The position numbers and the translations under genes were made by a program. This document shows positions 47,046 through 55,355 of a DNA stretch of 64,000 nt, piece after piece. How positions within the stretch are numbered: position 1 is the first letter of the stretch; each line of letters starts with the position of its first letter. The notes beneath the pieces are model-generated. The model had not been told where the DNA came from and made no database searches. It was given only the letters and a program-made list of their open reading frames with translations. The DNA is taken from the NCBI GenBank assembly GCA_003252455.1, contig QKED01000046.1:1-64000 (forward strand), in the 5' to 3' direction. The stretch is from Gammaproteobacteria bacterium (GTDB taxonomy: Bacteria > Pseudomonadota > Gammaproteobacteria > Thiohalomonadales > Thiohalomonadaceae).

Positions 47046-48272
47046 TCAACGGTTCGCGGTAGAGGTGGCGCGGCGCGCCACGATGTGGGTCAGGAGCTGG
47101 TTGGCCAGGGTCGCCTTGTCGGTCATCGGCAGGCTTGCCGAGCCCCCCTCCCAGAAGAGTTCCAGGGCGTTGTGCGCGCTGTTGAAACCGCCGCCATCGG
47201 CATGGGCACCGACCCAGTTGGCGGCGACCATATCGAGCCCCTTACGCGCGAGCTTGTCGCGGGCGTGGCGCTCCAGATCGTCGGTCTCGGCGGCGAAACC
47301 GACACAGAAAGGGCGTGCCGCGGCGGGTAGGGCGCTGACCGTGGCCAGTATGTCGGGGTTGCGCACCAGCTCGATCTGCAGCTGCTCGGCGCCCTTCTTG
47401 ATCTTCGTCTGTGCGGCGTGGAGCGGGCGATAGTCGGCCACCGCGGCGGCGGCGATGAAGAGTTCGCCGGGGTCGGCCAGCACGGCCGTGAGCATCTCCT
47501 CGGCGCTCTCCACCGGCACAAACTCGACCCCCATGGGGGGGGCCAGTTGGGTAGGTCCACTCACCAGGCGGACCCGGGCCCCGGCGCGGGCCGCGGCCGC
47601 GGCGATGGCGTAGCCCATGCGCCCGGAGCTGTGGTTGCTGATGTAGCGCACCGGGTCGAGGGCCTCGCGGGTGGGGCCGGCGGTGAGCGTCAGGCGCACC
47701 CCGGCGAGGGCGGCATCCGCACCCGTGTCGTGCGCGTCGAATAGGGCGGCGGCGATAGCTTGGGGGTCGAGCATGCGCCCGGCCCCCTCCTCGCCGCAGG
47801 CGAGGCGGCCGCTGTCGGGGCCGAGCAGGCGGACGCCGCGTTCGCGCAGGCGGGTGAGGTGCTCCTGGGTCGGCGCGGCGGCCCACATTTGACTGTTCAT
47901 CGCCGGGGCCAGGGCCAGTGGGGCGCGGCTCGCCAGGCAGAGTGTGGTGAGCAGGTCGTCGGCGAGGCCCAGGCTCAGACGGGCGATGAGGTCGGCGCTG
48001 GCGGGGGCGATGAGGATCTGATCGGGCCAACGGGCCAGCTCGATGTGGCCCATGGCCGCCTCGTGGGCCGGGTCGAAGAGGGCGCTGCGCACCGGGTGGC
48101 CGGAGAGGGCCTGCAGGGTCATGGGGGTGATGAACTCGGTGGCGGCGGCTGTCATCACCACACGTACCTCGGCCCCCTGCTCGCGCAAGCGGCGAACCAG
48201 ATCGGCACTCTTATAGGCGGCGATGCCGCCGCTGATGCCGAGGAGGATACGTTGGGGAGGTGTGATCAACAT
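47046..48272 (-). CDS. coaBC: Bifunctional phosphopantothenoylcysteine decarboxylase/synthetase
   Basis: CoaBC makes phosphopantothenoylcysteine and decarboxylates it to phosphopantetheine in coenzyme A synthesis. The 408-residue protein has the CoaC flavin domain ([19 protein letters not shown], and the substrate flap [13 protein letters not shown] with the catalytic Cys) and the CoaB domain ([35 protein letters not shown]). It is the first gene of coaBC-dut. A TATATA at 48283-48288 on the minus strand could be its -10 box. Confidence 0.96.
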   Translation of the reverse strand: MLITPPQRILLGISGGIAAYKSADLVRRLREQGAEVRVVMTAAATEFITPMTLQALSGHPVRSALFDPAHEAAMGHIELARWPDQILIAPASADLIARLSLGLADDLLTTLCLASRAPLALAPAMNSQMWAAAPTQEHLTRLRERGVRLLGPDSGRLACGEEGAGRMLDPQAIAAALFDAHDTGADAALAGVRLTLTAGPTREALDPVRYISNHSSGRMGYAIAAAAARAGARVRLVSGPTQLAPPMGVEFVPVESAEEMLTAVLADPGELFIAAAAVADYRPLHAAQTKIKKGAEQLQIELVRNPDILATVSALPAAARPFCVGFAAETDDLERHARDKLARKGLDMVAANWVGAHADGGGFNSAHNALELFWEGGSASLPMTDKATLANQLLTHIVARRATSTANR

Positions 48273-48310
48273 CCCGGCAGTGTATATAAAAAGCGTGGAA
48301 TCTGGACAGT

Positions 48311-48346
48311 CGATAGCGACCTATTTCACACAGTGTCACGCTATCG
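48311..48346. promoter_or_regulatory. Inverted repeat CGATAGCG-N20-CGCTATCG in the coaBC/radC divergent region
   Basis: Perfect 8-base arms, separated by 20 bases, lie in the 94-base gap between the divergent coaBC and radC genes. Three helical turns between arm centres would suit two regulator half-sites. No known regulator consensus is recognised. Confidence 0.4.
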
Positions 48347-48366
48347 CGCACATAAGGAGGTGTGGG

Positions 48367-49041
48367 ATGAGCATACGGGATTGGCCCGCCCAGGAGCGGC
48401 CACGGGAGCGTCTGCTGGCGCTTGGGGCACAAGCGCTGAGCGACGCGGAGTTGCTGGCGATCTTTCTGCGCACCGGTGTGGCGGGGATGGACGCGCTGGA
48501 GTTGGCGCGTGAACTTCTACGCCAATTCGGTGACTTACGCGGGCTGTTGGGCGCCGATCGCGACGCATTTTGCGCCGGTCGAGGTCTGGGGGAGGCCAAG
48601 TATGTCTCCCTGCAGGCGGCCCTGGAGCTGAGTCGGCGCCACCTCTTCGCCACCCTGCAGCGGGGTGACGCGCTGACCTCGCCGGACGTCACGCGGGCCT
48701 ACCTGGCCGCCCAGCTCCGTGACCAGCCGCGTGAGCTGTTCGCCGTGCTGTTCCTCGACAACCGTCATCGGGTGATCGCCTATGAGACGCTGTTTCAAGG
48801 CACCATCGACGGGGCCAGCGTACACCCACGCGAGGTGGTGCGCCGTGCCCTGGAGTTGGGGGCAGCGGCGCTGATCTTGGCGCACAATCACCCCTCGGGG
48901 GTGGCCGAGCCGAGTCGTGCCGACAGCCTGATCACCCGGCGTCTGCGCGACGCCCTGGCGCTGGTGGAGATCCGCGTGGTCGATCACCTGATTGTCGGCG
49001 ATGGCGAGATCACCTCCCTGGCCGAGCGGGGTCTGCTCTGA
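48367..49041 (+). CDS. radC: RadC/YicR family JAB-domain protein
   Basis: The 224-residue protein has an N-terminal helix-hairpin-helix region ([25 protein letters not shown]) and the MPN/JAB domain with zinc ligands HNHPSG plus a later Asp ([10 protein letters not shown]). Despite the name, a role in DNA repair is not confirmed. An excellent ribosome site, AAGGAGGTG, lies just before the chosen ATG. Its position divergent from coaBC and upstream of rpmB-rpmG is the common gammaproteobacterial arrangement. Confidence 0.95.
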   Translation: MSIRDWPAQERPRERLLALGAQALSDAELLAIFLRTGVAGMDALELARELLRQFGDLRGLLGADRDAFCAGRGLGEAKYVSLQAALELSRRHLFATLQRGDALTSPDVTRAYLAAQLRDQPRELFAVLFLDNRHRVIAYETLFQGTIDGASVHPREVVRRALELGAAALILAHNHPSGVAEPSRADSLITRRLRDALALVEIRVVDHLIVGDGEITSLAERGLL

Positions 49042-49110
49042 CCCACAAACAGGGTCAGGGTAGGCGCCGACGACGGACACAACCGAAAACACCCATCGCG
49101 TTGGCTCGGC

Positions 49111-49177
49111 GCACGCAGGGGGAGTGTCGCTCGGGTCGAGGAGGGCGCGCCTGCCACAGACACTGCACCCTGCGTGC
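49111..49177. repeat. Inverted repeat GCACGCAGGG-N47-CCCTGCGTGC upstream of rpmB
   Basis: Perfect 10-base arms in the 303-base gap between radC and rpmB. They lie upstream of the predicted rpmB promoter, so the repeat may fold in the radC 3' end or bind a factor. The rest of the gap is non-coding apart from that promoter. Confidence 0.4.
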
Positions 49178-49245
49178 CGCTTGCTTGTGCAGACCCTCAA
49201 CCGCCCTTGCCCTGTCGTCTGGGTGACTTGAAATCGACATCTCGC

Positions 49246-49274
49246 TTGCCTCTGAAGGTCTGTTTTGGTATAAA
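49246..49274 (+). promoter_or_regulatory. Sigma-70 promoter of rpmB-rpmG
   Basis: TTGCCT, a 17-base spacer and TATAAA match the sigma-70 -35/-10 layout closely. The start of transcription would fall about 65 bases upstream of rpmB. The AT-rich spacer stands out in this GC-rich genome. Confidence 0.75.
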
Positions 49275-49344
49275 TGGGGGCTTTCCGCGCCGCCGTGCGT
49301 GCGCGGTGCGTCGATTTATTGGTTTTCAACGGAGGCAACACACC

Positions 49345-49581
49345 ATGTCCAAGGTATGCCAGGTCACGGGCAAGCGCCCGATCACCGGGAACAACGTATC
49401 CCACGCCCACAACAAGACCCGTCGTCGTTTTCTGCCCAACCTGCACACCCACCGCTTCTGGGTGGAGAGTGAGAACCGTTGGGTCAAGCTGCGTCTGACC
49501 CCCAAGGGTATGCGCATCATCGACAAGAAGGGTATCGACGCCGTGCTGGCCGATATCCGTGCCCGTGGCGATAAGGTCTAA
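49345..49581 (+). CDS. rpmB: 50S ribosomal protein L28
   Basis: L28 is a small protein of the large ribosomal subunit. The 78-residue protein has the family pattern [31 protein letters not shown], and a basic C-terminal half. GGAGGC lies 9 bases before the ATG; a longer frame upstream includes the promoter and was rejected. It forms an operon with rpmG, ended by a strong terminator. Confidence 0.97.
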   Translation: MSKVCQVTGKRPITGNNVSHAHNKTRRRFLPNLHTHRFWVESENRWVKLRLTPKGMRIIDKKGIDAVLADIRARGDKV

Positions 49582-49594
49582 GAGGGTTTAAACA

Positions 49595-49762
49595 ATGGCT
49601 AAAGCAGGTCGCGATAAGATCCGTCTGGTCTCCAGTGCCGGTACCGGTCACTTCTATACCACCGATAAGAACAAGCGCAACATGCCCGAGAAGATGGAGA
49701 TCAAGAAGTATGATCCCGTCGTGCGCAAGCATGTGATGTACAAGGAAGCCAAGATCAAGTAA
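49595..49762 (+). CDS. rpmG: 50S ribosomal protein L33
   Basis: The 55-residue protein starts [20 protein letters not shown] and ends [11 protein letters not shown], which is the L33 pattern. It lacks the CxxC pairs of zinc-binding L33 forms, so it is the zinc-independent type. A GAGGGT-like site precedes the ATG, 13 bases after the rpmB stop. The rpmB-rpmG pairing is conserved. Confidence 0.97.
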   Translation: MAKAGRDKIRLVSSAGTGHFYTTDKNKRNMPEKMEIKKYDPVVRKHVMYKEAKIK

Positions 49763-49784
49763 TCGACGGTTGCCTCCGTACCGC

Positions 49785-49812
49785 AAAAAACCCGGCCTCG
49801 GCCGGGTTTTTT
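49785..49812 (+). terminator. Rho-independent terminator of rpmB-rpmG
   Basis: A CCCGGC/GCCGGG stem flanked by six A and six T bases (12 base pairs in all) with loop CTCG lies 22 bases after the rpmG stop. It is a textbook intrinsic terminator. Confidence 0.95.
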
Positions 49813-49851
49813 GCGTTTGGGTCAAGTTAGGCCTCCACGGACCTCGAAGAC

Positions 49852-50003
49852 TTAGCCACGGAGGACACAGAGTGGAATTATGAGCGGTACGTTCTCGGTC
49901 AATCGCTGCATATTGACACAAGGTGCGGTACTTCACCCAACTGGCTCCGTCCGAAAACACTCAGACTCAGCCCTCTCTGTGTCCTCTGTGCCTCCGTGGT
50001 TAA
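49852..50003. repeat. Intergenic element with CCACGGAGG...CACAGAG inverted ends
   Basis: The left end TTAGCCACGGAGGACACAGAG (a 21-base run at 49852-49872) is matched in inverted form by 49974-50003. The right end has an extra CACAGAG unit. About 100 bases between the arms contain no credible gene. Related units occur at 53.1-53.8 kb. The element abuts the srkA stop. It looks like a non-autonomous intergenic repeat family. Confidence 0.6.
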
Positions 50004-50005
50004 TC

Positions 50006-51001
50006 TTAGAACTGCTGCCCGAGGTTGGGCGGCTCGCGATCGATGCGTTCGAGCTGCTCGCGCAGTGCCTTGAGTTGGTCGAGCCAGTAGTCGCCGCTGT
50101 TGAACCAGGGGAAGTGCTGGGGGAAGGCCGGGTCATCCCAGCGCCGCGCCAGCCAGGCACAGTAGTCGAGCTGGCGCAGGGCGCGCAGTGGCTCCACCAG
50201 GTGCAGTTGGCGCAGGTCGAAGTCGTGGAACTCCTGGTAGCCATCGACCAGTTCGGCCAGTTGTGCCACCACCTCGTGCGACTCCCCGTCCTGAAGCAGC
50301 ATCCAGAGGTCCTGTACCGCCGGGCCCATGCGGCTGTCGTCCAGGTCGACCAGCAGTGGCTTGCGCTCGCGCCAGAGGATGTTGCCCGGGTGCAGGTCGC
50401 CATGTAGGCGGATAGGGTTGTAGCGCCCGGCGCGTTTGAAGCCGGCGCGCACCTTGTCGATCAGGTCGCCGCTCACCTTGCGGTAGTCATTGCGCAACTT
50501 GCCGGGGATAAAGTCGTTGTCTTGCAGGAAACGCACCGCCTCGACGCCCATGCGCTCGATGTCGATACTGCCGCGTTCGGTGAACTTGCCAGCGCTGCCG
50601 ACGGCGTGCAGACGCCCCAGCGTCTGGCCGATGCGGTAGAGGGTCTCCAGCTCGCCGAGCTCGGGGGCATGGCCACCGACGCGCGGGAAGAGGGCGAAGC
50701 GAAAGCCCTCGAATTGGTGTAGGGTGGCGCCCGAGGCGTTGCTCAGCGGGGCGACCACTGGGATCTCCGCCTGCGCCAGCTCCAGGCTGAAATGGTGCTC
50801 CTCCAGCAGCGCCGCGTCGCTCCAGCGGCCCGGGCGGTAGAATTTGGCGACGATGAAATCACCCGACTCCAGCCCCACTTGATAGACACGGTTTTCGTAG
50901 CTGTTGAGGGCGGCGAGGCGTCCCGACACGTGGAAACCGGCGGCTTCGATGGCGTCGAGGATACGGTCGGGGACGAGGGCGACGTAGGGGTGAGCACTCA
51001 A
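50006..51001 (-). CDS. srkA: Stress response kinase A (SrkA/YihE/RdoA family)
   Basis: SrkA is a small Ser/Thr kinase that counters stress-induced cell death in E. coli. The 331-residue protein has the APH-like fold with catalytic motif HGDLHPGNILW and the magnesium-binding LVDLDDSRMGPA. The only start that keeps the N-terminus (SAHPYVALVPDRILDAIEAAGF) is a TTG; an in-frame TAA lies just upstream, and no good ribosome site is visible. A rare start and low translation are therefore likely. Confidence 0.93.
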   Translation of the reverse strand: MSAHPYVALVPDRILDAIEAAGFHVSGRLAALNSYENRVYQVGLESGDFIVAKFYRPGRWSDAALLEEHHFSLELAQAEIPVVAPLSNASGATLHQFEGFRFALFPRVGGHAPELGELETLYRIGQTLGRLHAVGSAGKFTERGSIDIERMGVEAVRFLQDNDFIPGKLRNDYRKVSGDLIDKVRAGFKRAGRYNPIRLHGDLHPGNILWRERKPLLVDLDDSRMGPAVQDLWMLLQDGESHEVVAQLAELVDGYQEFHDFDLRQLHLVEPLRALRQLDYCAWLARRWDDPAFPQHFPWFNSGDYWLDQLKALREQLERIDREPPNLGQQF

Positions 51002-51056
51002 GGCGTGTTACTCGATATAGATGGCGGCCAGACCGCCGAACTGGGAAGCGAATAGT

Positions 51057-53105
51057 ATGCAAGAGAATCCACTGTTGGAAGAGGGCCTTCTGCCCGACTT
51101 CGCCGCCATCCGTCCGGAGCACGTGGAGCCGGCGATCGACACACGCCTGGCGGCCTGCCGCGATGGTCTGGAGCAGCTGTTGGCCGCGGCCCAGGGGCAC
51201 TATACCTGGGACAATCTGGTCGCCCCGTTGGAGGCGCTCAACGACGCCCTGGAGCACAGCTGGGCACCGGTGCGCCACCTCAACTCGGTGATGGGCGGTG
51301 GAGAGCTGCGCGAGGTCTACAACCGCTGCCGTGAGCGCATCAGCGACTACTGGTCGGCACTGGGCCAACATGCTGGCCTCTGCGCCGCCTACCAGGCGCT
51401 GCGTAACGGACCCGAGTATGCCCGTCTGGAAAAGGCCCAGCGCCGCACCGTGGAGAACGCCTTGCGTGACTTCCGCCTCTCCGGCATCGACCTGCCCCCC
51501 GAGCAGCAGGCCGAGTTTCGCGACTACGAGCAGCGCCTCTCGCGCCTCACCGCGCAATTTAGCGACAACCTGCTCGACGCCACCGACAACGGTCAGGTGT
51601 GGGTCGAGGCGGAGGCGCAGCTCGCCGGTATCCCCGAGGGGCACAAGGCGCGCTTCGCGCAGGCCGCCAGCGAGGCGGGACGCGAAGGGGCGTGGCGTAT
51701 CGGTCTCGATGGGCCGAGTTACATTGCTGTGCTGACCTACGCCGATGATCGCGCCCTGCGCGAGGCGTTCTACGCCGCCTACGTCACCCGCGCCTCCGAC
51801 CAGGGCCCCGATGCCGGGCGCTGGGACAACAGCGCGGTGATGGAGGAGATCCTCGCCGTGCGCCACGCCCAGGCGCGTCTACTCGGCTTCAACGACTATG
51901 CCGAACTCTCCCTCGCCACTAAGATGGCCGAGCGCCCCGAGCAGGTGATCGACTTTCTGCTCGACCTGGCCCGACGCAGCCGTCCGCTGGCGGAGCAGGA
52001 CCTCGCCGCTGTGACGGCCTACGCCCGAGCGCAGGATGGTCTCACCACCCTGGAGGCGTGGGATCAGCCCTACTACAGCGAGAAGTTGCGCCAGGCGACC
52101 CACGCCATCTCGCAGGAGGAGCTGCGCCCCTGGTTCCCCGCCGAGCGGGTGGTGCGCGGGCTCTTCGCCACCATCGAGCGCCTCTTCGGTATGCGCTTCG
52201 ACGCGCAACAGGGCTTCTCCCATTGGCACCCCGACGTGCGCCTCTACCAGGTGAGTGACCGCGACAACATCGTGCGCGGCTACGCCTATCTCGACCTCTA
52301 CGCCCGCAGCGGTAAGCGTGGCGGGGCCTGGATGGATGACTGCCGCGTGCGCCGTCGCGTGGGCAACAGTGTGCAGCTGCCGGTCGCCTTCATCACCTGC
52401 AACTTCGCCCCTGCGGCCCCAGGCGAGGTGGCGCAGTTGACCCACGACGAGGTGCAGACCCTGTTCCACGAGTTCGGCCACGGCATCCACCACCTCTTCA
52501 CCCAGCAGGAGGTGGCGGCGGTCTCCGGTATCAATGGGGTGGAGTGGGATGCGGTGGAGCTACCCAGCCAGTTTCTGGAGAACTGGTGCTTCGAGCGCGA
52601 GGCGCTCGACCTCATCTCGGGTCATGTAGAGACGGGTGAAGCGCTGCCGGATGCGCTGTTTGAGCGTATGACCGCGGCGCGCAACTTCCAGTCCGCCATG
52701 CAGATGCTGCGGCAGATCGAGTTCGCCCTGTTCGACTTCCGTCTGCACCGCGACTACGACCCACAGCAGGGTGGGCGCGTGCAGGAGACCCTGGATGCCG
52801 TACGCGAGGAGGTGGCGGTGGTGCGTCCCCCTGCCTACAACCGCTTCCAACACGGCTTCTCGCACATCTTCTCCGGCGGCTACGCGGCGGGCTACTACAG
52901 CTACAAGTGGGCAGAGGTGCTCTCCGCCGACGCCTTCTCACGCTTCGAGGAGGAGGGGATCTTCAACCCGCAGACCGGGCAGGACTTCCTCACCGCCATT
53001 CTGGAGCGTGGTGGCAGCGAGGCGCCGATGCAGCTCTTCGTCGAGTTCCGCGGGCGCGAGCCGAATATCGATGCGTTGTTGCGGCATAGTGGGATTGCGG
53101 CCTGA
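51057..53105 (+). CDS. prlC: Oligopeptidase A (M3 family)
   Basis: The 682-residue zinc peptidase of the M3 family degrades oligopeptides, including cleaved signal peptides, in the cytoplasm. The HEFGH motif (about residue 473) and the downstream Glu in LPSQFLENW provide the zinc ligands. Length and the ending (FVEFRGREPNIDALLRHSGI) match PrlC. The ATG giving MQENPLLEEGLLPDF was chosen over a 12-codon extension. It is divergent from srkA, with 55 bases between. Confidence 0.96.
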   Translation: MQENPLLEEGLLPDFAAIRPEHVEPAIDTRLAACRDGLEQLLAAAQGHYTWDNLVAPLEALNDALEHSWAPVRHLNSVMGGGELREVYNRCRERISDYWSALGQHAGLCAAYQALRNGPEYARLEKAQRRTVENALRDFRLSGIDLPPEQQAEFRDYEQRLSRLTAQFSDNLLDATDNGQVWVEAEAQLAGIPEGHKARFAQAASEAGREGAWRIGLDGPSYIAVLTYADDRALREAFYAAYVTRASDQGPDAGRWDNSAVMEEILAVRHAQARLLGFNDYAELSLATKMAERPEQVIDFLLDLARRSRPLAEQDLAAVTAYARAQDGLTTLEAWDQPYYSEKLRQATHAISQEELRPWFPAERVVRGLFATIERLFGMRFDAQQGFSHWHPDVRLYQVSDRDNIVRGYAYLDLYARSGKRGGAWMDDCRVRRRVGNSVQLPVAFITCNFAPAAPGEVAQLTHDEVQTLFHEFGHGIHHLFTQQEVAAVSGINGVEWDAVELPSQFLENWCFEREALDLISGHVETGEALPDALFERMTAARNFQSAMQMLRQIEFALFDFRLHRDYDPQQGGRVQETLDAVREEVAVVRPPAYNRFQHGFSHIFSGGYAAGYYSYKWAEVLSADAFSRFEEEGIFNPQTGQDFLTAILERGGSEAPMQLFVEFRGREPNIDALLRHSGIAA

Positions 53106-53111
53106 AGAGGG

Positions 53112-53134
53112 CTAACCACGAAGGGCACGAAGGG
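53112..53134. repeat. CCACGAAGG-type repeat unit after prlC
   Basis: CTAACCACGAAGG followed by GCACGAAGGG shows the tandem CAC(G/A)AAGG unit. It is related to the CCACGGAGG/CACAGAG units nearby and lies 7 bases after the prlC stop. It may be a degenerate copy of the same repeat family. Confidence 0.45.
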
Positions 53135-53167
53135 TTGTTGAGTTGCTTGCTGCCGCTAAAACAGCTG

Positions 53168-53251
53168 TTCACCACAGAGGACACAGAGAGCACAGAGAAG
53201 TGGGAATGCTGTGCTCACCTCGTTTTTTACCTCTGTGCTCTCTGTGGTGAA
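53168..53251. repeat. CCACAGAGG inverted repeat element
   Basis: The left arm (53168-53197, starting TTCACCACAGAGG and continuing with ACACAGAG and AGCACAGAG) and the right arm (53231-53251, CTCTGTGCTCTCTGTGGTGAA) are inverted with respect to one another around 33 bases. A third copy of the right arm appears at 53758-53787. Confidence 0.6.
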
Positions 53252-53294
53252 TATCCGCCCTGGATTAGTGCCAGAGTTTCTGGTGCAGTCAGTG

Positions 53295-53385
53295 GCGTAG
53301 CCCGCAAGGAGCGCAGCGGATGGCGGGGAACGGAGGAGGCCGAGGCCGGGTTCCGGGATTCCGTTGTGTCCCATCCGGGCTACGC
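53295..53385. repeat. REP-like element bounded by GCGTAGCCCG / CGGGCTACGC
   Basis: Ten-base perfect inverted ends enclose GC-rich sequence with GGAGCGCAGCGGAT. It resembles the GTAGCCCGGAT-type palindromic repeats common between genes in proteobacteria. No gene lies inside. Confidence 0.55.
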
Positions 53386-53414
53386 TCTGAGGGCTGTTCA
53401 GTGAGGTGCAGGGA

Positions 53415-53714
53415 CTAACCTAGCTTGGCGCATGGTAACAGAAGGAAAGAACGGATCTTTCTGGAGAGATAGCGCCTGCACCAGGCTATGGGCCAGAGCA
53501 GGACGCTAAGCAGTAACCACCACGACAGCCAGAAAAATGGCAGTGTCGGTGATACGAAGAACCTGGTGCCCGGAAAGCCTGTGCCCTCAGTGACCCTGAT
53601 TAAGACGATGGCCGTGGCACCGGTGACTGTCGTCAAGAGTATCGCGAGTAGCAGCTCGACCAAGAAGATCAGAACTATCAGTACGTGTGCGAACCAGCGC
53701 TTTACGCTTTTCAT
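53415..53714 (-). CDS. Hypothetical two-helix membrane protein within a repeat-rich gap
   Basis: The 99-residue open frame encodes two clear hydrophobic segments (about 8-42 and 58-78) and a basic C-terminal tail (CRRYLSRKIRS). A GGGGG stretch lies about 9 bases before the ATG. It sits between repeat copies at 53.2 and 53.76 kb, and its codon use is less GC-rich than that of the neighbours, suggesting acquisition. I do not recognise a family; it could also be a chance open frame. Confidence 0.5.
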   Translation of the reverse strand: MKSVKRWFAHVLIVLIFLVELLLAILLTTVTGATAIVLIRVTEGTGFPGTRFFVSPTLPFFWLSWWLLLSVLLWPIAWCRRYLSRKIRSFLLLPCAKLG

Positions 53715-53757
53715 CCTGCCAAGCCCCCTTTGCTGCGCATAGGCGTTGATCGCCTGG

Positions 53758-53787
53758 CTCTGTGTTCTCTGTGCTCTCTGTGGTGAA
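53758..53787. repeat. Second copy of the CTCTGTG...CTCTGTGGTGAA repeat arm
   Basis: CTCTGTG repeated three times and ending GTGGTGAA matches, in inverted form, the left arm at 53168-53197 and, directly, the arm at 53231-53251. Together these could mark the ends of a 620-base segment (53168-53787) carrying the small membrane protein gene. Positions 53788-53856 show nothing further. Confidence 0.55.
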
Positions 53788-53856
53788 CTACCGCGACAGG
53801 CTCACTCTCATTGCCGAGCTTAGCGGCATCTCCTCAGTCTACGCGCAGACAAACAA

Positions 53857-53888
53857 AAAGGGCGTGGGTCTTACGACTCACGCCCTTT
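53857..53888 (-). terminator. Terminator of pyrE
   Basis: On the minus strand AAAGGGCGTG-type arms pair over about 13 base pairs (one G-T) around a 6-base loop and lead into TTTTTGTTTG. The hairpin lies about 20 bases beyond the pyrE stop. Confidence 0.85.
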
Positions 53889-53910
53889 CGCTTGCCCGGC
53901 GGCAGAGAGG

Positions 53911-54555
53911 TTACTTCACCCCGTACTGCGCACGGTAGGCCTCGATGGCGCTGAGGTGCTCGGCCATCTCGGGCTTGTCGGCGAGGTACTCCACCAGCAG
54001 GTCGAGGGTGATGATGTTGAGCACCTTGAGGCCGTACTGCTGCTCCACCTCCTGGATGGCGGAGAGTTCACCCTTGCCGCGCTCCTGGCGGTCGAGGGCG
54101 ATGACCACACCCGCGGCCTCGGCCCCGGCGGCCTGGATGATCTCCATCGACTCGCGGATGGCGGTACCGGCGGTGATCACGTCGTCGATGATCAGCACCT
54201 TGCCCGCCAGCGGGGCGCCGACGATGTTGCCGCCCTCGCCGTGGTCCTTGGCCTCTTTGCGGTTGAAGCACCAGGGCACGTCGCGCTGGTGGTGCTCATA
54301 GAGCGCCACGGCGGCGGCGCTGGCCAGGGGGATGCCCTTGTAGGCGGGGCCGAACAGGGTGTCGAAGGCCAGATCGGAGCCGTCGATGGCGGCGGCGTAG
54401 TAGCGCCCGAGGCGGGCCAGGGCGGCGCCGCTGTTGAACAGCCCGGCGTTGAAGAAGTAGGGGCTGATACGCCCGGACTTGAGGGTGAACTGGCCGAAGC
54501 GCAGTACGTTGCTGGCGATGGCGAAGTCGATGAACTCGCGTTGGTAGTCCTGCAT
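53911..54555 (-). CDS. pyrE: Orotate phosphoribosyltransferase
   Basis: PyrE converts orotate and PRPP to OMP in pyrimidine synthesis. The 214-residue protein has the PRPP-binding motif [13 protein letters not shown], the N-terminal [14 protein letters not shown], and the flexible loop with [13 protein letters not shown]. The ATG giving [12 protein letters not shown] was chosen; the longer frame is not supported. In E. coli and Pseudomonas pyrE sits near slmA-dut-argB; here it is about 10 kb away, a sign of rearrangement or insertion. Confidence 0.97.
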   Translation of the reverse strand: MQDYQREFIDFAIASNVLRFGQFTLKSGRISPYFFNAGLFNSGAALARLGRYYAAAIDGSDLAFDTLFGPAYKGIPLASAAAVALYEHHQRDVPWCFNRKEAKDHGEGGNIVGAPLAGKVLIIDDVITAGTAIRESMEIIQAAGAEAAGVVIALDRQERGKGELSAIQEVEQQYGLKVLNIITLDLLVEYLADKPEMAEHLSAIEAYRAQYGVK

Positions 54556-54617
54556 GGTGGTTCCCGCGTCGATGGATGATAGGGCTATTTTACCCTGCCG
54601 CCGGTGTGGACGCCCCC

Positions 54618-55238
54618 TCAGTTGCAATTACGCAGTTGGCAAAAGCGCTGCAGGTAACCTTCGTACTTCTCGTGCAGTACCGCCCGCTCCTCCTCTTTGA
54701 GCTGGATGTATTCGTCCTTGCGCTGTACCTGGCCCTCAAGGTTGGTGATGTCTGCATCCATATCCGCACGGACCTTCCCGACCTTGCTAGGGGCCTGACG
54801 TTTGAGGTCGGTGAGCTGCTCCTGGATCTTGTCGCGGGTGATGCGCGTGATCTCGATGGTGCCGTCGATGGCGGCGATGTTGCGGTCGCGGTGGGCGATG
54901 ATCTCCTCCTGCTTGGTGAAGGTGGAGAAGAGTACCCGGTCGTACTCCGCCTGCTCTGCCTTGCGCCTGGCCTCGGCCTCGGCGGCCGCCTTGGCCTCGG
55001 CCGCCGCACGCATCTCCGCCTCCTTCTCCTCGCGGGTCTTGGCGCGCTCCTGCACGCCGATGGTGAGGCCCTGTTCATTGACGGTCTCGGTCTGCTGGGC
55101 GCGATACTCGGGGGGGATGACGTTGCCGCACTCGCGCACCCCCTCGCTGTTGGTCCAGCACTTGAACGAGGCGTGAGAGAGGGCGGGGCCGAGCAGTCCG
55201 ATGAGGGCGAACAGGGCGGCGGGACGTAGGCACTTCAT
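54618..55238 (-). CDS. Secreted coiled-coil protein, paralogue of the 43.1-kb gene
   Basis: The 206-residue precursor has a signal peptide (about 1-23), the head [20 protein letters not shown], and an Ala/Glu/Lys-rich coiled coil (about 65-195) with repeats such as [26 protein letters not shown]-terminal CQLRNCN adds two Cys. It shares the head and helical core with the 43.1-kb protein. Probably periplasmic; role unknown. GAGG lies before the ATG, and an AGTATA on the plus strand at 55280 gives a TATACT -10 box for this gene. Confidence 0.8.
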   Translation of the reverse strand: MKCLRPAALFALIGLLGPALSHASFKCWTNSEGVRECGNVIPPEYRAQQTETVNEQGLTIGVQERAKTREEKEAEMRAAAEAKAAAEAEARRKAEQAEYDRVLFSTFTKQEEIIAHRDRNIAAIDGTIEITRITRDKIQEQLTDLKRQAPSKVGKVRADMDADITNLEGQVQRKDEYIQLKEEERAVLHEKYEGYLQRFCQLRNCN

Positions 55239-55355
55239 GGGGAAAACCTCCACGCGGGGGGTCGATGGGCGGAAATAAAAGTATACTGCACCGAGCCCCG
55301 CACACCTGTTGCTTTTAATCACAGTCGCCGGGTCTCATGTGTAACGGAGAACCGC

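Noticed and set aside
53106-53910. Possible CRISPR-like repeats (repeated CACAGAG units)
   Set aside because: The units are not evenly spaced, occur in both orientations and lack unique spacers of constant length; no cas genes are present.
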